Shown here: in pieces, positions 1 to 8,769 of the stretch
How the letters are laid out: each line of letters begins with the position of its first letter
How positions within the stretch are numbered: the stretch's first letter is position 1
Source: Acidobacteriota bacterium
GTDB taxonomy: Bacteria; Acidobacteriota; Holophagae; Acanthopleuribacterales; Acanthopleuribacteraceae
Length of the DNA stretch: 38,840 nt
Assembly: GCA_002747255.1 (NCBI GenBank)
Contig: PDUC01000057.1
Span: 1 to 38,840, forward strand
Direction: 5' to 3'
Program-made: the position numbers and the translations under genes
The notes under the pieces: model-generated
Database searches by the model: none
Told to the model about the DNA's origin: nothing
Seen by the model: only the letters and a program-made list of their open reading frames with translations

Positions 1-3000
1 GGTGAGATAGTCTTCCAGTAAGCTGTTGACAGAGGCTTGCTGCCTGCCGTGAGTTGTCAGGCCTTCCAGCAGAGACATGACTTCATCGGATGTTGTCAGG
101 CCTCTGGAATTGATAAAATCAGCGATGTTCATGCCCGGACTTCTGGAATATCCTCTGTTACTGGTGACCAGGTGAACGAAGTTCCAGCGGAAGAGGAGTG
201 AATTGGTGTTGACCCAGAAATCACCAGCTTCTTCAAAACCTGTGGGGAAAGGATAGTTGAATAACTCCATTCCCATTTTATCCAGGTAGTAATACACGCC
301 GCGAAAAGCAGGATCAGATTCAGTGACCCGCATGACACTGGTCACGAACTCCAGTGGTGTTTTCACTTTGTTACGCCGGTATGCCTGGTCGGTTCTAAAA
401 ATTTGAAGATTAAAGATGGTGTTGAGAACCTGGTTAATATCGCCGTTTGTCTCGTGGAAAGTCCTGGCTGCTGGTGTCACTGCGTAATTAGGTGGATCGT
501 CGTCAATAAAGAGTTGACACAGTTTCCATGCAATGTAATACGCAGTTTGATGAGAGCTCACAATGTCATCAATGACCATTAGTCCATCAATCATGCCGCC
601 ACCCGGAGGAATATACAGACTAAGAGAGGGCAAGTATTTTTCTCCATAATCGTGATTGACAGGGTTGAAATAGAATTTCCCTTCGCGGATTGTCCAGCCC
701 GTGAAACAGCGCGCTGCTTGAATGATATCTTCATGAATGTAATTATTGTTGGCGCCAAAGGAATGCAGTTCGAATATTTCCCTGCCATAGTTCTCATTGG
801 GAGAACCGACTTTGTTATGAATATTGTCAAGGTACTTGGTCATGGGGTAGTGGGTTGCCGAACCAACAAGAAGATCTTTAAAATTTCCAAGGGCGTTAGC
901 TCTGAACAAATTATTTTCAATCCATTCTGCATGAGGATGGTGCACTTTACTCATTTCGGTATTGAAGTGGTTTTCCCAAAATTGGGTCATGACCTCCTGA
1001 AGCTGTCGTTCGGAGTAAACTGATCGATAGAGCATCTCTTTTATGAAGCCGTTATTGGTGGTTTTTTGTTTGAGGTTCTTGTTCGACAGAAAGTGCTCCA
1101 ATTTGGAATCATCAATTTCATCAGGATTTAACTGTTTCTGTATCCAGGCATCTACACCCATTGATAAAATGCTCTCGAGGGAAGCCTGATCAGGACCAAA
1201 GGTCAGTCTGTTCAGAATGTGATGAGCCTCTTCCAACTCGGCTTGTGTCGTTCCCGAAGGCGGGAATGCAGGTCTTGAAATATCGGGTTCTACAGGAGGA
1301 GCGATAATGTTTTGATTAGTCTGATAGTTGTAAAGAATTTCAGAGCTGGAAAGAGGGCGATTGTAGACAGCACCCATCAAAATTTTACCGTGGAAACTAT
1401 AGTCATACGTGCTTGGTGTGGACCATGTACGAAGAATTGAGGGTGTTCCCACTGATAACCAGAGTACTTTCTCCCACTGATCAATTTGGCACTCTGTTGT
1501 GATTGAATCAATAAATTGACCGTTGACATAAAGACGGGCCGTGCTGCCGTCCCATGTTCCGGTTACATGAACTCGTTGACCTTGATAGAGGCTTGTAAAA
1601 TTATTCATTACTAGTTCGGCATCGAGCTGATAATCTTCGTCGTCTTCGATAAAGAAAACAAGGTATCGGTTTCGAATAGCCAATCCCGCTCTCCTCGTTC
1701 CCCATGGAGTCATAAGTGTCAATATTTTTCTTGTACTCCAATTATTCGGTGTAGGTCCCTCCCAGATGAATTCCGCCTCAAAAGTCATTCCTTGGTTCTC
1801 TACGATTTCATGGGCGGCATGGACACCAGACTGTTCGGAGGAATAGCCTCCGCCAATCGAAATATCAATACCACCATTACCCTGCTTGATGACTCTCATG
1901 TCCTCTTCCAAAGAAAAATTACGGCCGCTCGAGTCTCTTAAATATTCCCCCTCCCTGAGCAGATACTCTGAAACCAGGCCCGATCTAACTCGATAATTAT
2001 CATCCGGCTCACCAAAAACAGGAACATCCTGGTAATAGCTGTCTGAATGGTGGAAAGCACTGTCGGGGATGAGCGTTTCTTCTCCTTCATTCAAACTCCA
2101 ATAGACCGCGGAATCGGGAAAATGCCATGCATCTGCCGTTTCAAGATGGAAATGATAATTGCCGGGTGTAAGGTAAATGGTTCCATAACGCATCCATTGA
2201 CCGCGGTACTCCCCATAGATGGCACATATGGTTTTGCCATTCAACTTCAATAAGCCTGTCGATGAAATTCTAAATTGATATTTTCCCGCTTGCTGAATTT
2301 CCAATGCACCATTCCAGTGACAGAGAACACCGCCGCTCGTGTAGGCTGAACCGACCATGGGGCTATCGATTTGCACTCCTGGAACAGCTAATTGAGTATA
2401 GGGTTGCAGATTTTCGATGCTAGGAATAGGGGCAGCAGTGAATTGCTCACCGTACAAAGTGGCTACCAATCCGTTGCGATTCAGGTTCTCCGTGTCACTG
2501 TATATGTAGTAAGTAACTTCCTTGCTGCGGCCTTGACTGTCGATCATCAGGAAATCCATTTCATTTAATCCCGGTTGTAGAGACAAATCAACAGACCAAA
2601 ACCCATCCTGCAACACCAGTTCCTGGCCATCTGAGAAGACTCTGATATCCGAGTCAGGACCCATAAAATAAGCTGACAGAGACAAGGACTGGGAAACTGT
2701 CCTTGTGCAGGAGGCCGGCTCGAATAAACATTCCAGTCCGGTATTGGCATAGGTAGGGACCTCGACAGTCTCGTGGTAGAGATATTCCGGATCGATTACC
2801 CTGAAATCTGACCAACCTGGTTGTAACCATTTAACAACAATACTTCCTGCGTGGTCGGCAGTAAAATATTCGATCCTTATGGGATGCAATCCGTAGGTTA
2901 GAAACGCCTCACCCCTATAGGGTGTCGATATGGCCCAAGCGCTTTCAAAACCGGTTATGAGTTGGTCGTCAATGAAAAGTTTGATTCCTCGATAACCAAA

Positions 3001-3456
3001 TATTTGAAAAACATAAGTGCTGTCGTCAGGTACAAAGAGGTAGCCCTCAAAGATGGCTGCTGAATTATTCCGCATCTCAGAATCCAGCAAGGGGTGGTAA
3101 TTGTGGGGCTCATGATCGAGTCTTTCTGTTGCTCTCACAACCACAGGATCGGGAAGTGAGCTGAAATCAGGGTAGGTAATTGCTGAACCATCTCCTGTGT
3201 GGAATCCATAATACGATCCAGCCAGTCCGTGGGTCAGGCCATTGACACAATTCATCATTCGGACCATGTCGTCAACGCGAGTGACGCCATCGGAGTTAAA
3301 GTCGGTCTCCTGTTCGGAAGTGCGCCATTGCGTAGCGGCATAATATAAATCCTGAGAACCAAATCCAGGGACATCGTTAACTTCAAAAAAACCGCAAGGC
3401 TCAAGCTGTGCCAGTACAGGTAAATACAGAAATGACAAGAATACTAGTGTGCGCAT
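1..3456 (-). CDS. Secreted DUF1800 protein with dockerin-like, PA14 and LamG-like domains (partial, 3' end outside window)
   Basis: The frame is open from the ATG at 3456 to base 1 (1152 codons), so the C-terminus is missing. GGAGAGGGG lies just upstream of the ATG. A signal peptide (about residues 1-16, ending PVLA) is followed by a dockerin/EF-hand-like loop (DFNSDGVTRVDD, residues 52-63), a PA14-like domain (about 80-220), a second PA14-like region (about 330-475) and a concanavalin/LamG-like region (about 540-695). From about 740 comes a DUF1800 domain, recognised by HHILNRLTFGP, FWENHF, NYGREIFELHSFG and ARCFTGW. PA14 and LamG modules usually bind carbohydrate; the biochemical role of DUF1800 is not established. 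In many bacteria DUF1800 proteins are followed by a DUF1501 gene, which here would lie to the left, outside the window. It is probably exported to the periplasm or cell surface. Domain assignments are by motif recognition only. Confidence 0.85.
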   Translation of the reverse strand, partial: MRTLVFLSFLYLPVLAQLEPCGFFEVNDVPGFGSQDLYYAATQWRTSEQETDFNSDGVTRVDDMVRMMNCVNGLTHGLAGSYYGFHTGDGSAITYPDFSSLPDPVVVRATERLDHEPHNYHPLLDSEMRNNSAAIFEGYLFVPDDSTYVFQIFGYRGIKLFIDDQLITGFESAWAISTPYRGEAFLTYGLHPIRIEYFTADHAGSIVVKWLQPGWSDFRVIDPEYLYHETVEVPTYANTGLECLFEPASCTRTVSQSLSLSAYFMGPDSDIRVFSDGQELVLQDGFWSVDLSLQPGLNEMDFLMIDSQGRSKEVTYYIYSDTENLNRNGLVATLYGEQFTAAPIPSIENLQPYTQLAVPGVQIDSPMVGSAYTSGGVLCHWNGALEIQQAGKYQFRISSTGLLKLNGKTICAIYGEYRGQWMRYGTIYLTPGNYHFHLETADAWHFPDSAVYWSLNEGEETLIPDSAFHHSDSYYQDVPVFGEPDDNYRVRSGLVSEYLLREGEYLRDSSGRNFSLEEDMRVIKQGNGGIDISIGGGYSSEQSGVHAAHEIVENQGMTFEAEFIWEGPTPNNWSTRKILTLMTPWGTRRAGLAIRNRYLVFFIEDDEDYQLDAELVMNNFTSLYQGQRVHVTGTWDGSTARLYVNGQFIDSITTECQIDQWEKVLWLSVGTPSILRTWSTPSTYDYSFHGKILMGAVYNRPLSSSEILYNYQTNQNIIAPPVEPDISRPAFPPSGTTQAELEEAHHILNRLTFGPDQASLESILSMGVDAWIQKQLNPDEIDDSKLEHFLSNKNLKQKTTNNGFIKEMLYRSVYSERQLQEVMTQFWENHFNTEMSKVHHPHAEWIENNLFRANALGNFKDLLVGSATHYPMTKYLDNIHNKVGSPNENYGREIFELHSFGANNNYIHEDIIQAARCFTGWTIREGKFYFNPVNHDYGEKYLPSLSLYIPPGGGMIDGLMVIDDIVSSHQTAYYIAWKLCQLFIDDDPPNYAVTPAARTFHETNGDINQVLNTIFNLQIFRTDQAYRRNKVKTPLEFVTSVMRVTESDPAFRGVYYYLDKMGMELFNYPFPTGFEEAGDFWVNTNSLLFRWNFVHLVTSNRGYSRSPGMNIADFINSRGLTTSDEVMSLLEGLTTHGRQQASVNSLLEDYLT

Positions 3457-3507
3457 ACAAAACCCCTCTCCATTTTAAATAAGAAAATACAACCAGTTTG
3501 CAATAAG

Positions 3508-3529
3508 AAACGTGACCTAGATCACATTG
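3508..3529. promoter_or_regulatory. CRP/FNR-family (CRP-type) operator
   Basis: The sequence contains GTGA at 3512-3515, a 6-base spacer and TCAC at 3522-3525, with A-rich and T-rich flanks. It matches 19 of 22 positions of the E. coli CRP consensus, AAATGTGATCTAGATCACATTT in two 11-base halves. Its centre is about 62 bases upstream of the DUF1800 start codon and about 660 bases from oleA, so the DUF1800 gene is the likelier target. No CRP-like regulator is encoded in the window. Confidence 0.6.
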
Positions 3530-3585
3530 CTTTTTTTGGTTTTTTTCAATCAAAAAACATGCCTAATACACATTTATTGACCTAA

Positions 3586-3930
3586 GTCTATGATAAGTTT
3601 TACCTTACTTTCAAGACTACATTCTTTGCCAGTCAATTCTCCAAAAAGATCTTCACCTTTTTTCTTCACAAAGTCAACAGTGATCTGGTTCAGATATCGG
3701 ACAGTTCCTTGTACCCCAAGCAACGATTTGGAACACAAGTCAGGTCATGGCAAGCGTTCATTGAATCACACTACTTGAGTGGAACGGTTGGCAACAACGA
3801 TTCGATGGAAGCCCTCTTCCAGGTTTCGATGTAGTCTTTCAAGCTGGCTTGTGGGGTAAATTGGTTTGACTTACAGCTCCTCCACTACAATGAATTCTGA
3901 TACAAACCAATAGATAGGGGTAGATGCGGT
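3586..3930 (+). pseudogene. Possible decayed IS3-type transposase C-terminal fragment
   Basis: A frame without an ATG runs from 3586 to the stop at 3832-3834. It ends with SGTVGNNDSMEALF, which resembles the catalytic-Glu region of IS3-family transposases (typically G-N-x-x-D-N-x-x-M-E-S-F-F). About 60 bases later another frame reads FDLQLLHYNEF, a stop, then YKP, which recalls the HYYNxxRPH segment of the same family, now interrupted. No terminal inverted repeats or target duplications were recognised. The resemblance is short, so this is a tentative relic. Confidence 0.3.
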
Positions 3931-4039
3931 TTACGACCGATTTCACTTAAAACGCATTCATGCGTATTACTTGCAACTTTGATTCCGAAGCATCGAGCTA
4001 ACTGATGGCTCTTTTATGCACATAAAAAGACGCTTTTCA

Positions 4040-4068
4040 TTGACTCAGTACGGTGAAATCTCTATATT
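4040..4068 (+). promoter_or_regulatory. Sigma-70-type promoter for the ole operon
   Basis: TTGACT at 4040-4045 (5/6 to consensus) is followed by a 17-base spacer and TATATT at 4063-4068 (5/6). Transcription would start near 4075, giving a leader of about 100 bases before oleA. Spacing and hexamers are good, but the call rests on sequence only. Confidence 0.55.
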
Positions 4069-4175
4069 CGTAGGGTTGACACTGTTGCCTTTGTCTAACT
4101 GCGGCAAGGACTTCCACGTTTCTCGACTATCCGGGAAGAGATTTTTTTTATGGCCGGGGCAATCAAGGAGAATTC

Positions 4176-5198
4176 ATGAAATACAGCAACGTTGTGATTG
4201 AAGGTTTGGCCTACATTGAAGCACCTCATCACATTGAATCAAAATGGATCGAAGATCAAATTAAAGACACCATGGAACGCATTGGCATACCGCAAGGTCA
4301 GCTCGAACGCCTGACGGGAATCAAGGAACGAAGGTTCTGGGATCCCGAAGTCATGCCGAGCGATGTTGCCACACTGGCAGCCCGAAAAGTCATGGAGGAG
4401 ACAAAGGTCGATCCAGCAGATCTGGGGCTCCTGGTTAACACAAGTGTCTCGAAAGATTATTTAGAACCCTCCGTCGCCAGTTTAGTTCACGGAAACTTGA
4501 AGCTCCACAGCCAGTGTCAGAACCTGGACATCGGCAACGCGTGCCTGGGCTTTGTCAACGGCATCGATTACGCCGCACTTTTAATTGAAAGCGGTATTAT
4601 CAAAAAGGCCATTATTGTCAATGGCGAGAGTTCCAGGGAAATTTGCGAAAACACCATCAAGCGCCTGCAAAAACCATCCTGCACAACGGAAGAGTTTAGA
4701 AACAACTTTGCCTCCCTGACCTTGGGATCGGGTGCCGTTGCCATGATCGTGAGCCACAAGGACTGTGCCAAACACCAACAGCACCAAGTCAACGGTTCCG
4801 CTTCCCTGGCCGCCACTGAACACAGTCGGCTATGCCTCGGCAACAACCAAAAAATGGTTACCGATGCCTCCATGCTGCTCGTGGCAGGCGTTGAACTGGC
4901 CTGTCGCACCTGGAAATTCGCAGAACAGAAACTCGAAAACTGGACAGATGACCAAATCAGTCTCTACGTTCCTCACCAGGTCAGTGTGAGGCACACGGAG
5001 GCATTCTGCTCCAATCTGAAACTCGATTTCGCAAAATTTCATCTCAATGTTCAAAAGTTCGGGAACATAGGTCCAGCAGCGCTGCCCATCACCCTGGCAA
5101 TGGCCGATGATGCCAACCGCTGTGTTCAGGGCGAACAAATTGGTCTGGTCGGAATTGGCAGCGGTCTCAACTGCACTATGATGAGTGTCACATGGTAA
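4176..5198 (+). CDS. oleA: OleA, acyl-CoA head-to-head condensing thiolase
   Basis: OleA joins two long-chain acyl-CoAs in a non-decarboxylative Claisen condensation to a 2-alkyl-3-ketoacid, the first step of long-chain olefin synthesis. The 340-residue thiolase-fold (KAS III-like) protein has the nucleophile C123 in GNACLGF, H267 in VPHQ and N297 in FGNIGP. E97 in YLEPSVA lies 26 residues before the Cys, as does the cross-dimer glutamate E117 of Xanthomonas OleA (C143). An AAGGAG box 5 bases before the ATG sets the start. The gene overlaps oleB, and oleC and oleD follow, which separates it from FabH. It is cytosolic, possibly part of an OleBCD assembly. Confidence 0.93.
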   Translation: MKYSNVVIEGLAYIEAPHHIESKWIEDQIKDTMERIGIPQGQLERLTGIKERRFWDPEVMPSDVATLAARKVMEETKVDPADLGLLVNTSVSKDYLEPSVASLVHGNLKLHSQCQNLDIGNACLGFVNGIDYAALLIESGIIKKAIIVNGESSREICENTIKRLQKPSCTTEEFRNNFASLTLGSGAVAMIVSHKDCAKHQQHQVNGSASLAATEHSRLCLGNNQKMVTDASMLLVAGVELACRTWKFAEQKLENWTDDQISLYVPHQVSVRHTEAFCSNLKLDFAKFHLNVQKFGNIGPAALPITLAMADDANRCVQGEQIGLVGIGSGLNCTMMSVTW

Positions 5199-6085
5199 TG
5201 TCACTGGGCGATGAATACGCCTTTTCACCCAATTATCTGGAAATAGACGGCAACAAGTACCACTACCTGGACGAAGGTGACAAAAACGCGCCCGTCCTGT
5301 TGATGGTGCACGGCAATCCCACGTGGTCCTTTTACTACCGCAAGCTGGTACGCGCGTTTTCAGACTCACACCGAGTGATCGTGCCCGACCACATTGGCTG
5401 CGGTCTGTCAGACAAGCCGCAGGGTTATTCCTACCGCCTGAGAAACCACATCGACAATTTGAAAAAGCTCATCGATCACCTTCAGCTAAAAGACATCACG
5501 TTGATTGTGCACGACTGGGGTGGAGCCATCGGGATGGGAGCAGCAGTGGACAACCCGAAACTGTTCAAGCAGTTCGTTATCTTTAACACCGCCGCTTTTT
5601 TTGTTCCCAGATTACCTCTGCGCATTCAAATGTGCCGTGTTCCTGTGTTGGGAAGCTTGCTGGTGCGCGGATTAAACGGTTTCTCGCTGGCAGCCCTCTG
5701 GTTTGCCACCTCCAGGCACAAGCGTTTCACAAAGGCCGTCAGGAAAGGCTACGTGGCGCCTTACAATTCATGGGAAAACCGCATCGCCATTCACGCCTTT
5801 GTCAAAGATATTCCAATGCATGAAAGTCATCCCACACGCAAAACGCTGAATCACATCGAGAGCGGCTTAACAGTCTTTTCCAAACACCCCATGCTCATCA
5901 TCTGGGGAGCAGATGACTTCTGCTTCACGAAAAAGCACTTCGTTCCGGAATGGAAGAAGCGTTTCCCCGAAGCCGATGTCCACATTCTCGAAAATACCGG
6001 TCACTATGTGGTGGAAGACGCGCACGAGTTGATTGTACCCTTAATGGAAAAGTTTCTCAGAGAAAAAGGCTCCAGCCATGACTGA
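5192..6085 (+). CDS. oleB: OleB, alpha/beta-hydrolase beta-lactone decarboxylase
   Basis: OleB decarboxylates the cis-beta-lactone made by OleC to a cis-alkene and CO2. This 297-residue protein is haloalkane dehalogenase-like: oxyanion motif HGNPTW (residues 40-45), nucleophile D108 in HDWGG, acidic residue D241/D242 in WGADD and H271 in TGHYV. An aspartate nucleophile in HDWGG, rather than GxSxG, is the feature expected for OleB. Two starts are possible, ATG 5192 and ATG 5198; both overlap the oleA stop, indicating translational coupling. It is a separate protein rather than an OleBC fusion as in some actinobacteria. Confidence 0.9.
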   Translation: MVMSLGDEYAFSPNYLEIDGNKYHYLDEGDKNAPVLLMVHGNPTWSFYYRKLVRAFSDSHRVIVPDHIGCGLSDKPQGYSYRLRNHIDNLKKLIDHLQLKDITLIVHDWGGAIGMGAAVDNPKLFKQFVIFNTAAFFVPRLPLRIQMCRVPVLGSLLVRGLNGFSLAALWFATSRHKRFTKAVRKGYVAPYNSWENRIAIHAFVKDIPMHESHPTRKTLNHIESGLTVFSKHPMLIIWGADDFCFTKKHFVPEWKKRFPEADVHILENTGHYVVEDAHELIVPLMEKFLREKGSSHD

Positions 6086-7721
6086 AGGGTTTTACAACCT
6101 TGCCATGGAACTCGAGCGCATGGCGAGGAAAAAGCCCTTCCTTCCCGGTATCATCTTCCCAGCAGGCCGCGACGGTGAGCGAGGCAGGTTTGTACAGTAC
6201 AGTTTTCAGCAGCTCAATCAGCGAGTGGATGAATATGCCCACGGGTTAATGAAATTCGGAATCGCAAGAGGTGATCGCACGCTGATCATGCTGCGTCCCG
6301 GTGTTGAACTCATCAGCGTGGTCTTTGCCACCATGAAAATTGGCGCGGTCCCCATTCTCATCGATCCGGGCATGGGAAGAAAGGCCTTTCTGCAATGTGT
6401 CGCGGAAACCGAACCCAAGGTGTTAATCGGCATTCCACTGGCTCATCTGATTAAATTGTTCTTCCCGAAGCCGTTTAAAACCGTCATCATGCAAATTGTC
6501 GACGGGCACAAACTCTTTGGAGGCACAAGCTTGGAAGAACTGCGTCAAAGATCCAATGTGGAGCCGTTTCACTGTGTGCAAACAGGTTTGCAGGAAGAAG
6601 CGGCGGTGGCCTTTACTTCCGGCGGCACCGGCATTCCCAAAGGCGTTGTTTTTCTACACGGCATGTTTCAAGCCCAAATTGAGACCATTAAAAGTGAGTT
6701 GGGCATTCGGGAAGGCGAGATTCACCTCGCGGCCATGTACATCTTCGCTCTTTTGAATCCCGCTCTTGGAGTGACAACCGTCATTCCCGATATGGATCCG
6801 CGCAAAACAGAAGCCCTGAATCCCGCCCGGCTGGTAGAGGCGATCCAGACCTTCGGCGTCACGTTCAGCCTTGGTTCACCCACCGTGTGGCGCATTGTCG
6901 GCGACTACTGCCGGGAAAAAGGCATCGAACTCCCCTCTGTTCGCCATATCTACATGTTCGGAGCACCGGTTTACCCCGAGCTGCTGGAGTCATTTCAAAA
7001 ACACCTGCCCAACGGAACCATCTCAACACCTTACGGCGCCACAGAAGCCCTGCCTTTAACCAGCATCACAGCCGACGAGATACTCAGCGAAACGGCCGTG
7101 TCAAGCAGAAAAGGCAAAGGCGTCTGTGTAGGACGACCCGTTCAGGGCGTTGAAATCTGCATTGTCAAAATCTCAGACCAGCCCTACACAGAAATGAAAG
7201 CCGATCTGCAATGCGCGCCCGGAGAAACAGGAGAAATTGCGGTTCGCGGAGCGATGGTCACCGCCAACTACCTCAAACGGGAAGACAAAACCAGAGAAGC
7301 GAAAATTCCCGATGGCAACTCATTCTGGCATCGCATGGGAGATCTGGGCTACCTGGACACCCAGGGAAGAGTCTGGATCTGCGGCCGCAAGGCTCACCGA
7401 GTGGAAACCGAACACGGTTTGATGCTGCCCATTGCGTGCGAACCCATTTTCAATCAGCATCCCAAGGTCTTTCGTTCAGCCCTGGTCGGTGTGCCAGGAT
7501 CGACATACGAAAAGCCGGTTTTAATCGTCGAACTCCATCGGGAAGTCTCTTCATCAGAATTTCGTCAAATTGAGGGCGAGTTAAGAGAAATGGGCCGCAA
7601 GTTTGAAAACACCAGGCACATCGACACATTTCTTCAAAACAGAAAATTTCCCGTGGATGTGCGGCATAACGCCAAAATTCAGCGCGACCTACTCGCTAAA
7701 TGGGCCAAGGAGCAGCTGTGA
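6078..7721 (+). CDS. oleC: OleC, ATP-dependent beta-lactone synthetase
   Basis: OleC belongs to the acyl-adenylate ligase superfamily but cyclises a 2-alkyl-3-hydroxy acid to a beta-lactone, using ATP. The 547-residue sequence has the phosphate-loop motif TSGGTGIPKGV (about 180-190), the YGATEALP adenine-site motif and the GDLGYLDTQGRVWICGR hinge region. Length and motifs match OleC. It overlaps oleB by 8 bases, with AAGG upstream of the ATG, and overlaps oleD by 4 bases at the corrected oleD start. Without the ole neighbours this would be annotated only as a fatty-acid CoA ligase; the operon context makes OleC the strong call. Confidence 0.91.
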   Translation: MTEGFYNLAMELERMARKKPFLPGIIFPAGRDGERGRFVQYSFQQLNQRVDEYAHGLMKFGIARGDRTLIMLRPGVELISVVFATMKIGAVPILIDPGMGRKAFLQCVAETEPKVLIGIPLAHLIKLFFPKPFKTVIMQIVDGHKLFGGTSLEELRQRSNVEPFHCVQTGLQEEAAVAFTSGGTGIPKGVVFLHGMFQAQIETIKSELGIREGEIHLAAMYIFALLNPALGVTTVIPDMDPRKTEALNPARLVEAIQTFGVTFSLGSPTVWRIVGDYCREKGIELPSVRHIYMFGAPVYPELLESFQKHLPNGTISTPYGATEALPLTSITADEILSETAVSSRKGKGVCVGRPVQGVEICIVKISDQPYTEMKADLQCAPGETGEIAVRGAMVTANYLKREDKTREAKIPDGNSFWHRMGDLGYLDTQGRVWICGRKAHRVETEHGLMLPIACEPIFNQHPKVFRSALVGVPGSTYEKPVLIVELHREVSSSEFRQIEGELREMGRKFENTRHIDTFLQNRKFPVDVRHNAKIQRDLLAKWAKEQL

Positions 7722-8728
7722 ACGTAATGGTAACAGGTGGTGGCGGCTTTTTAGGCCGATACATCGTCGAACAATTAATCGAGCGGGGTGATTCCGTCTC
7801 CAGTCTGTCTCGCGGGCATTACCCCGAGTTGATCAACATGGGCGTGCGCTGTTTTCAAGGCTCACTCGCCAACAGCGACTTTGTTCTTAAATCCCTACAG
7901 GGTCATGATGCCGTTATTCACACAGCGGCCAAGGCCGGTTTTTGGGGACCGAAAGAATCGTTTTGGGAACCCAATGTCACGGGAACGGAAAACATGATCA
8001 AGGCTTGCAAAACCCTTTCCATCGACAAACTGGTCTTCACCAGCTCTCCCAGTGTGGTTTTTGACGGCAAAGCCCAAAGTGGTGCCGACGAATCGCTGCC
8101 CTACCCTGAAATCTATGAAAGTGCTTATCCCGAAACCAAGGGGATTAGCGAGCAATTGATCCTGCAAGCTAACGGCGAGGACCTGAAAACGTGTGCCCTG
8201 CGTCCCCATCTCATTTTCGGTCCAAGAGATCCGCATCTACTGCCCAAACTGCTCAACAGAGCCGTATCCAGACAACTCATTCAGGTGGGCTCCGGTAAAA
8301 ACAAGGTCGATCTCACCTATGTTGAAGACGCGGCCCGCGCCCACCTGCTCGCGCTGGATCGGCTGACAGACGGCAGCCCGGTTTGCGGTTCCGCTTACTT
8401 CATCAGTCAGGACGAACCGGTTGTTTTGTGGGACTGGGTTCGCGCTCTGTTGGAGAAACTGAAGATTCAACCCATCAGGAAGCAAATAAGCCTTTCAACG
8501 GCTCGTGTCATCGGTTCCGTTTTCGAGTTTGGCTACAAGCTCTTCTCGCTCAAAGGCGACCCCAGAATGACGAGATTCCTCGCCAGTGAACTGGCGAAGG
8601 ATCACTACTATCACGTTGGGAAGGCAAAAGCTGAGCTGGAATACAGACCGCAGTACTCCATGGAAGAGGCATTGGATAAAACCCTTCCCTATTTAAAAGC
8701 GTACGTGGATCAGCTGCCCGCACCTTGA
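7718..8728 (+). CDS. oleD: OleD, NAD(P)H-dependent 2-alkyl-3-ketoacid reductase
   Basis: OleD reduces the beta-keto acid from OleA to the 2-alkyl-3-hydroxy acid used by OleC. It is an extended short-chain dehydrogenase with the Rossmann motif TGGGGFLG (residues 6-13), a TSSPSVVF segment carrying the active-site serine, and Y137-P-E-T-K141. The GTG at 7718 is chosen over the ATG at 7700: AAGGAG sits 5 bases before it, it gives a GTGA overlap with the oleC stop, and the protein then begins directly at the Rossmann strand (336 residues). It is the last gene of the ole operon and is followed by a hairpin. Confidence 0.9.
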   Translation: MNVMVTGGGGFLGRYIVEQLIERGDSVSSLSRGHYPELINMGVRCFQGSLANSDFVLKSLQGHDAVIHTAAKAGFWGPKESFWEPNVTGTENMIKACKTLSIDKLVFTSSPSVVFDGKAQSGADESLPYPEIYESAYPETKGISEQLILQANGEDLKTCALRPHLIFGPRDPHLLPKLLNRAVSRQLIQVGSGKNKVDLTYVEDAARAHLLALDRLTDGSPVCGSAYFISQDEPVVLWDWVRALLEKLKIQPIRKQISLSTARVIGSVFEFGYKLFSLKGDPRMTRFLASELAKDHYYHVGKAKAELEYRPQYSMEEALDKTLPYLKAYVDQLPAP

Positions 8729-8769
8729 TGCCTCGAAAACAGGCCGGATTTTAGCCTATCGGAGGCATC
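8727..8769. terminator. Bidirectional hairpin between oleD and the convergent gene
   Basis: GATGCCTC (8727-8734) pairs with GAGGCATC (8762-8769), and inside it AGGC (8741-8744) pairs with GCCT (8754-8757). It overlaps the end of oleD and the stop of the gene on the - strand. There is no clear U-tract, so termination is plausible but not certain. Confidence 0.45.

Larger units (their letters stand above)
3457..4175. other. Long intergenic region between divergent genes
   Basis: This 719-base stretch separates the DUF1800 gene (-) from oleA (+). It holds a CRP-type palindrome near the left gene, a possible transposase relic in the middle and a sigma-70-like promoter before oleA, each listed separately. 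The short open frames at 3590-3778 and 4016-4201 have no ribosome binding site or recognisable product and are not called. Confidence 0.6.

Noticed and set aside
652-1023. 123-codon + strand frame opposite the DUF1800 gene
   Set aside because: It is an antisense shadow; the - strand frame carries clear DUF1800 motifs across the same bases.
4016-4201. 61-codon frame overlapping the oleA start
   Set aside because: It has no ribosome site, spans the predicted promoter and runs into oleA out of frame.
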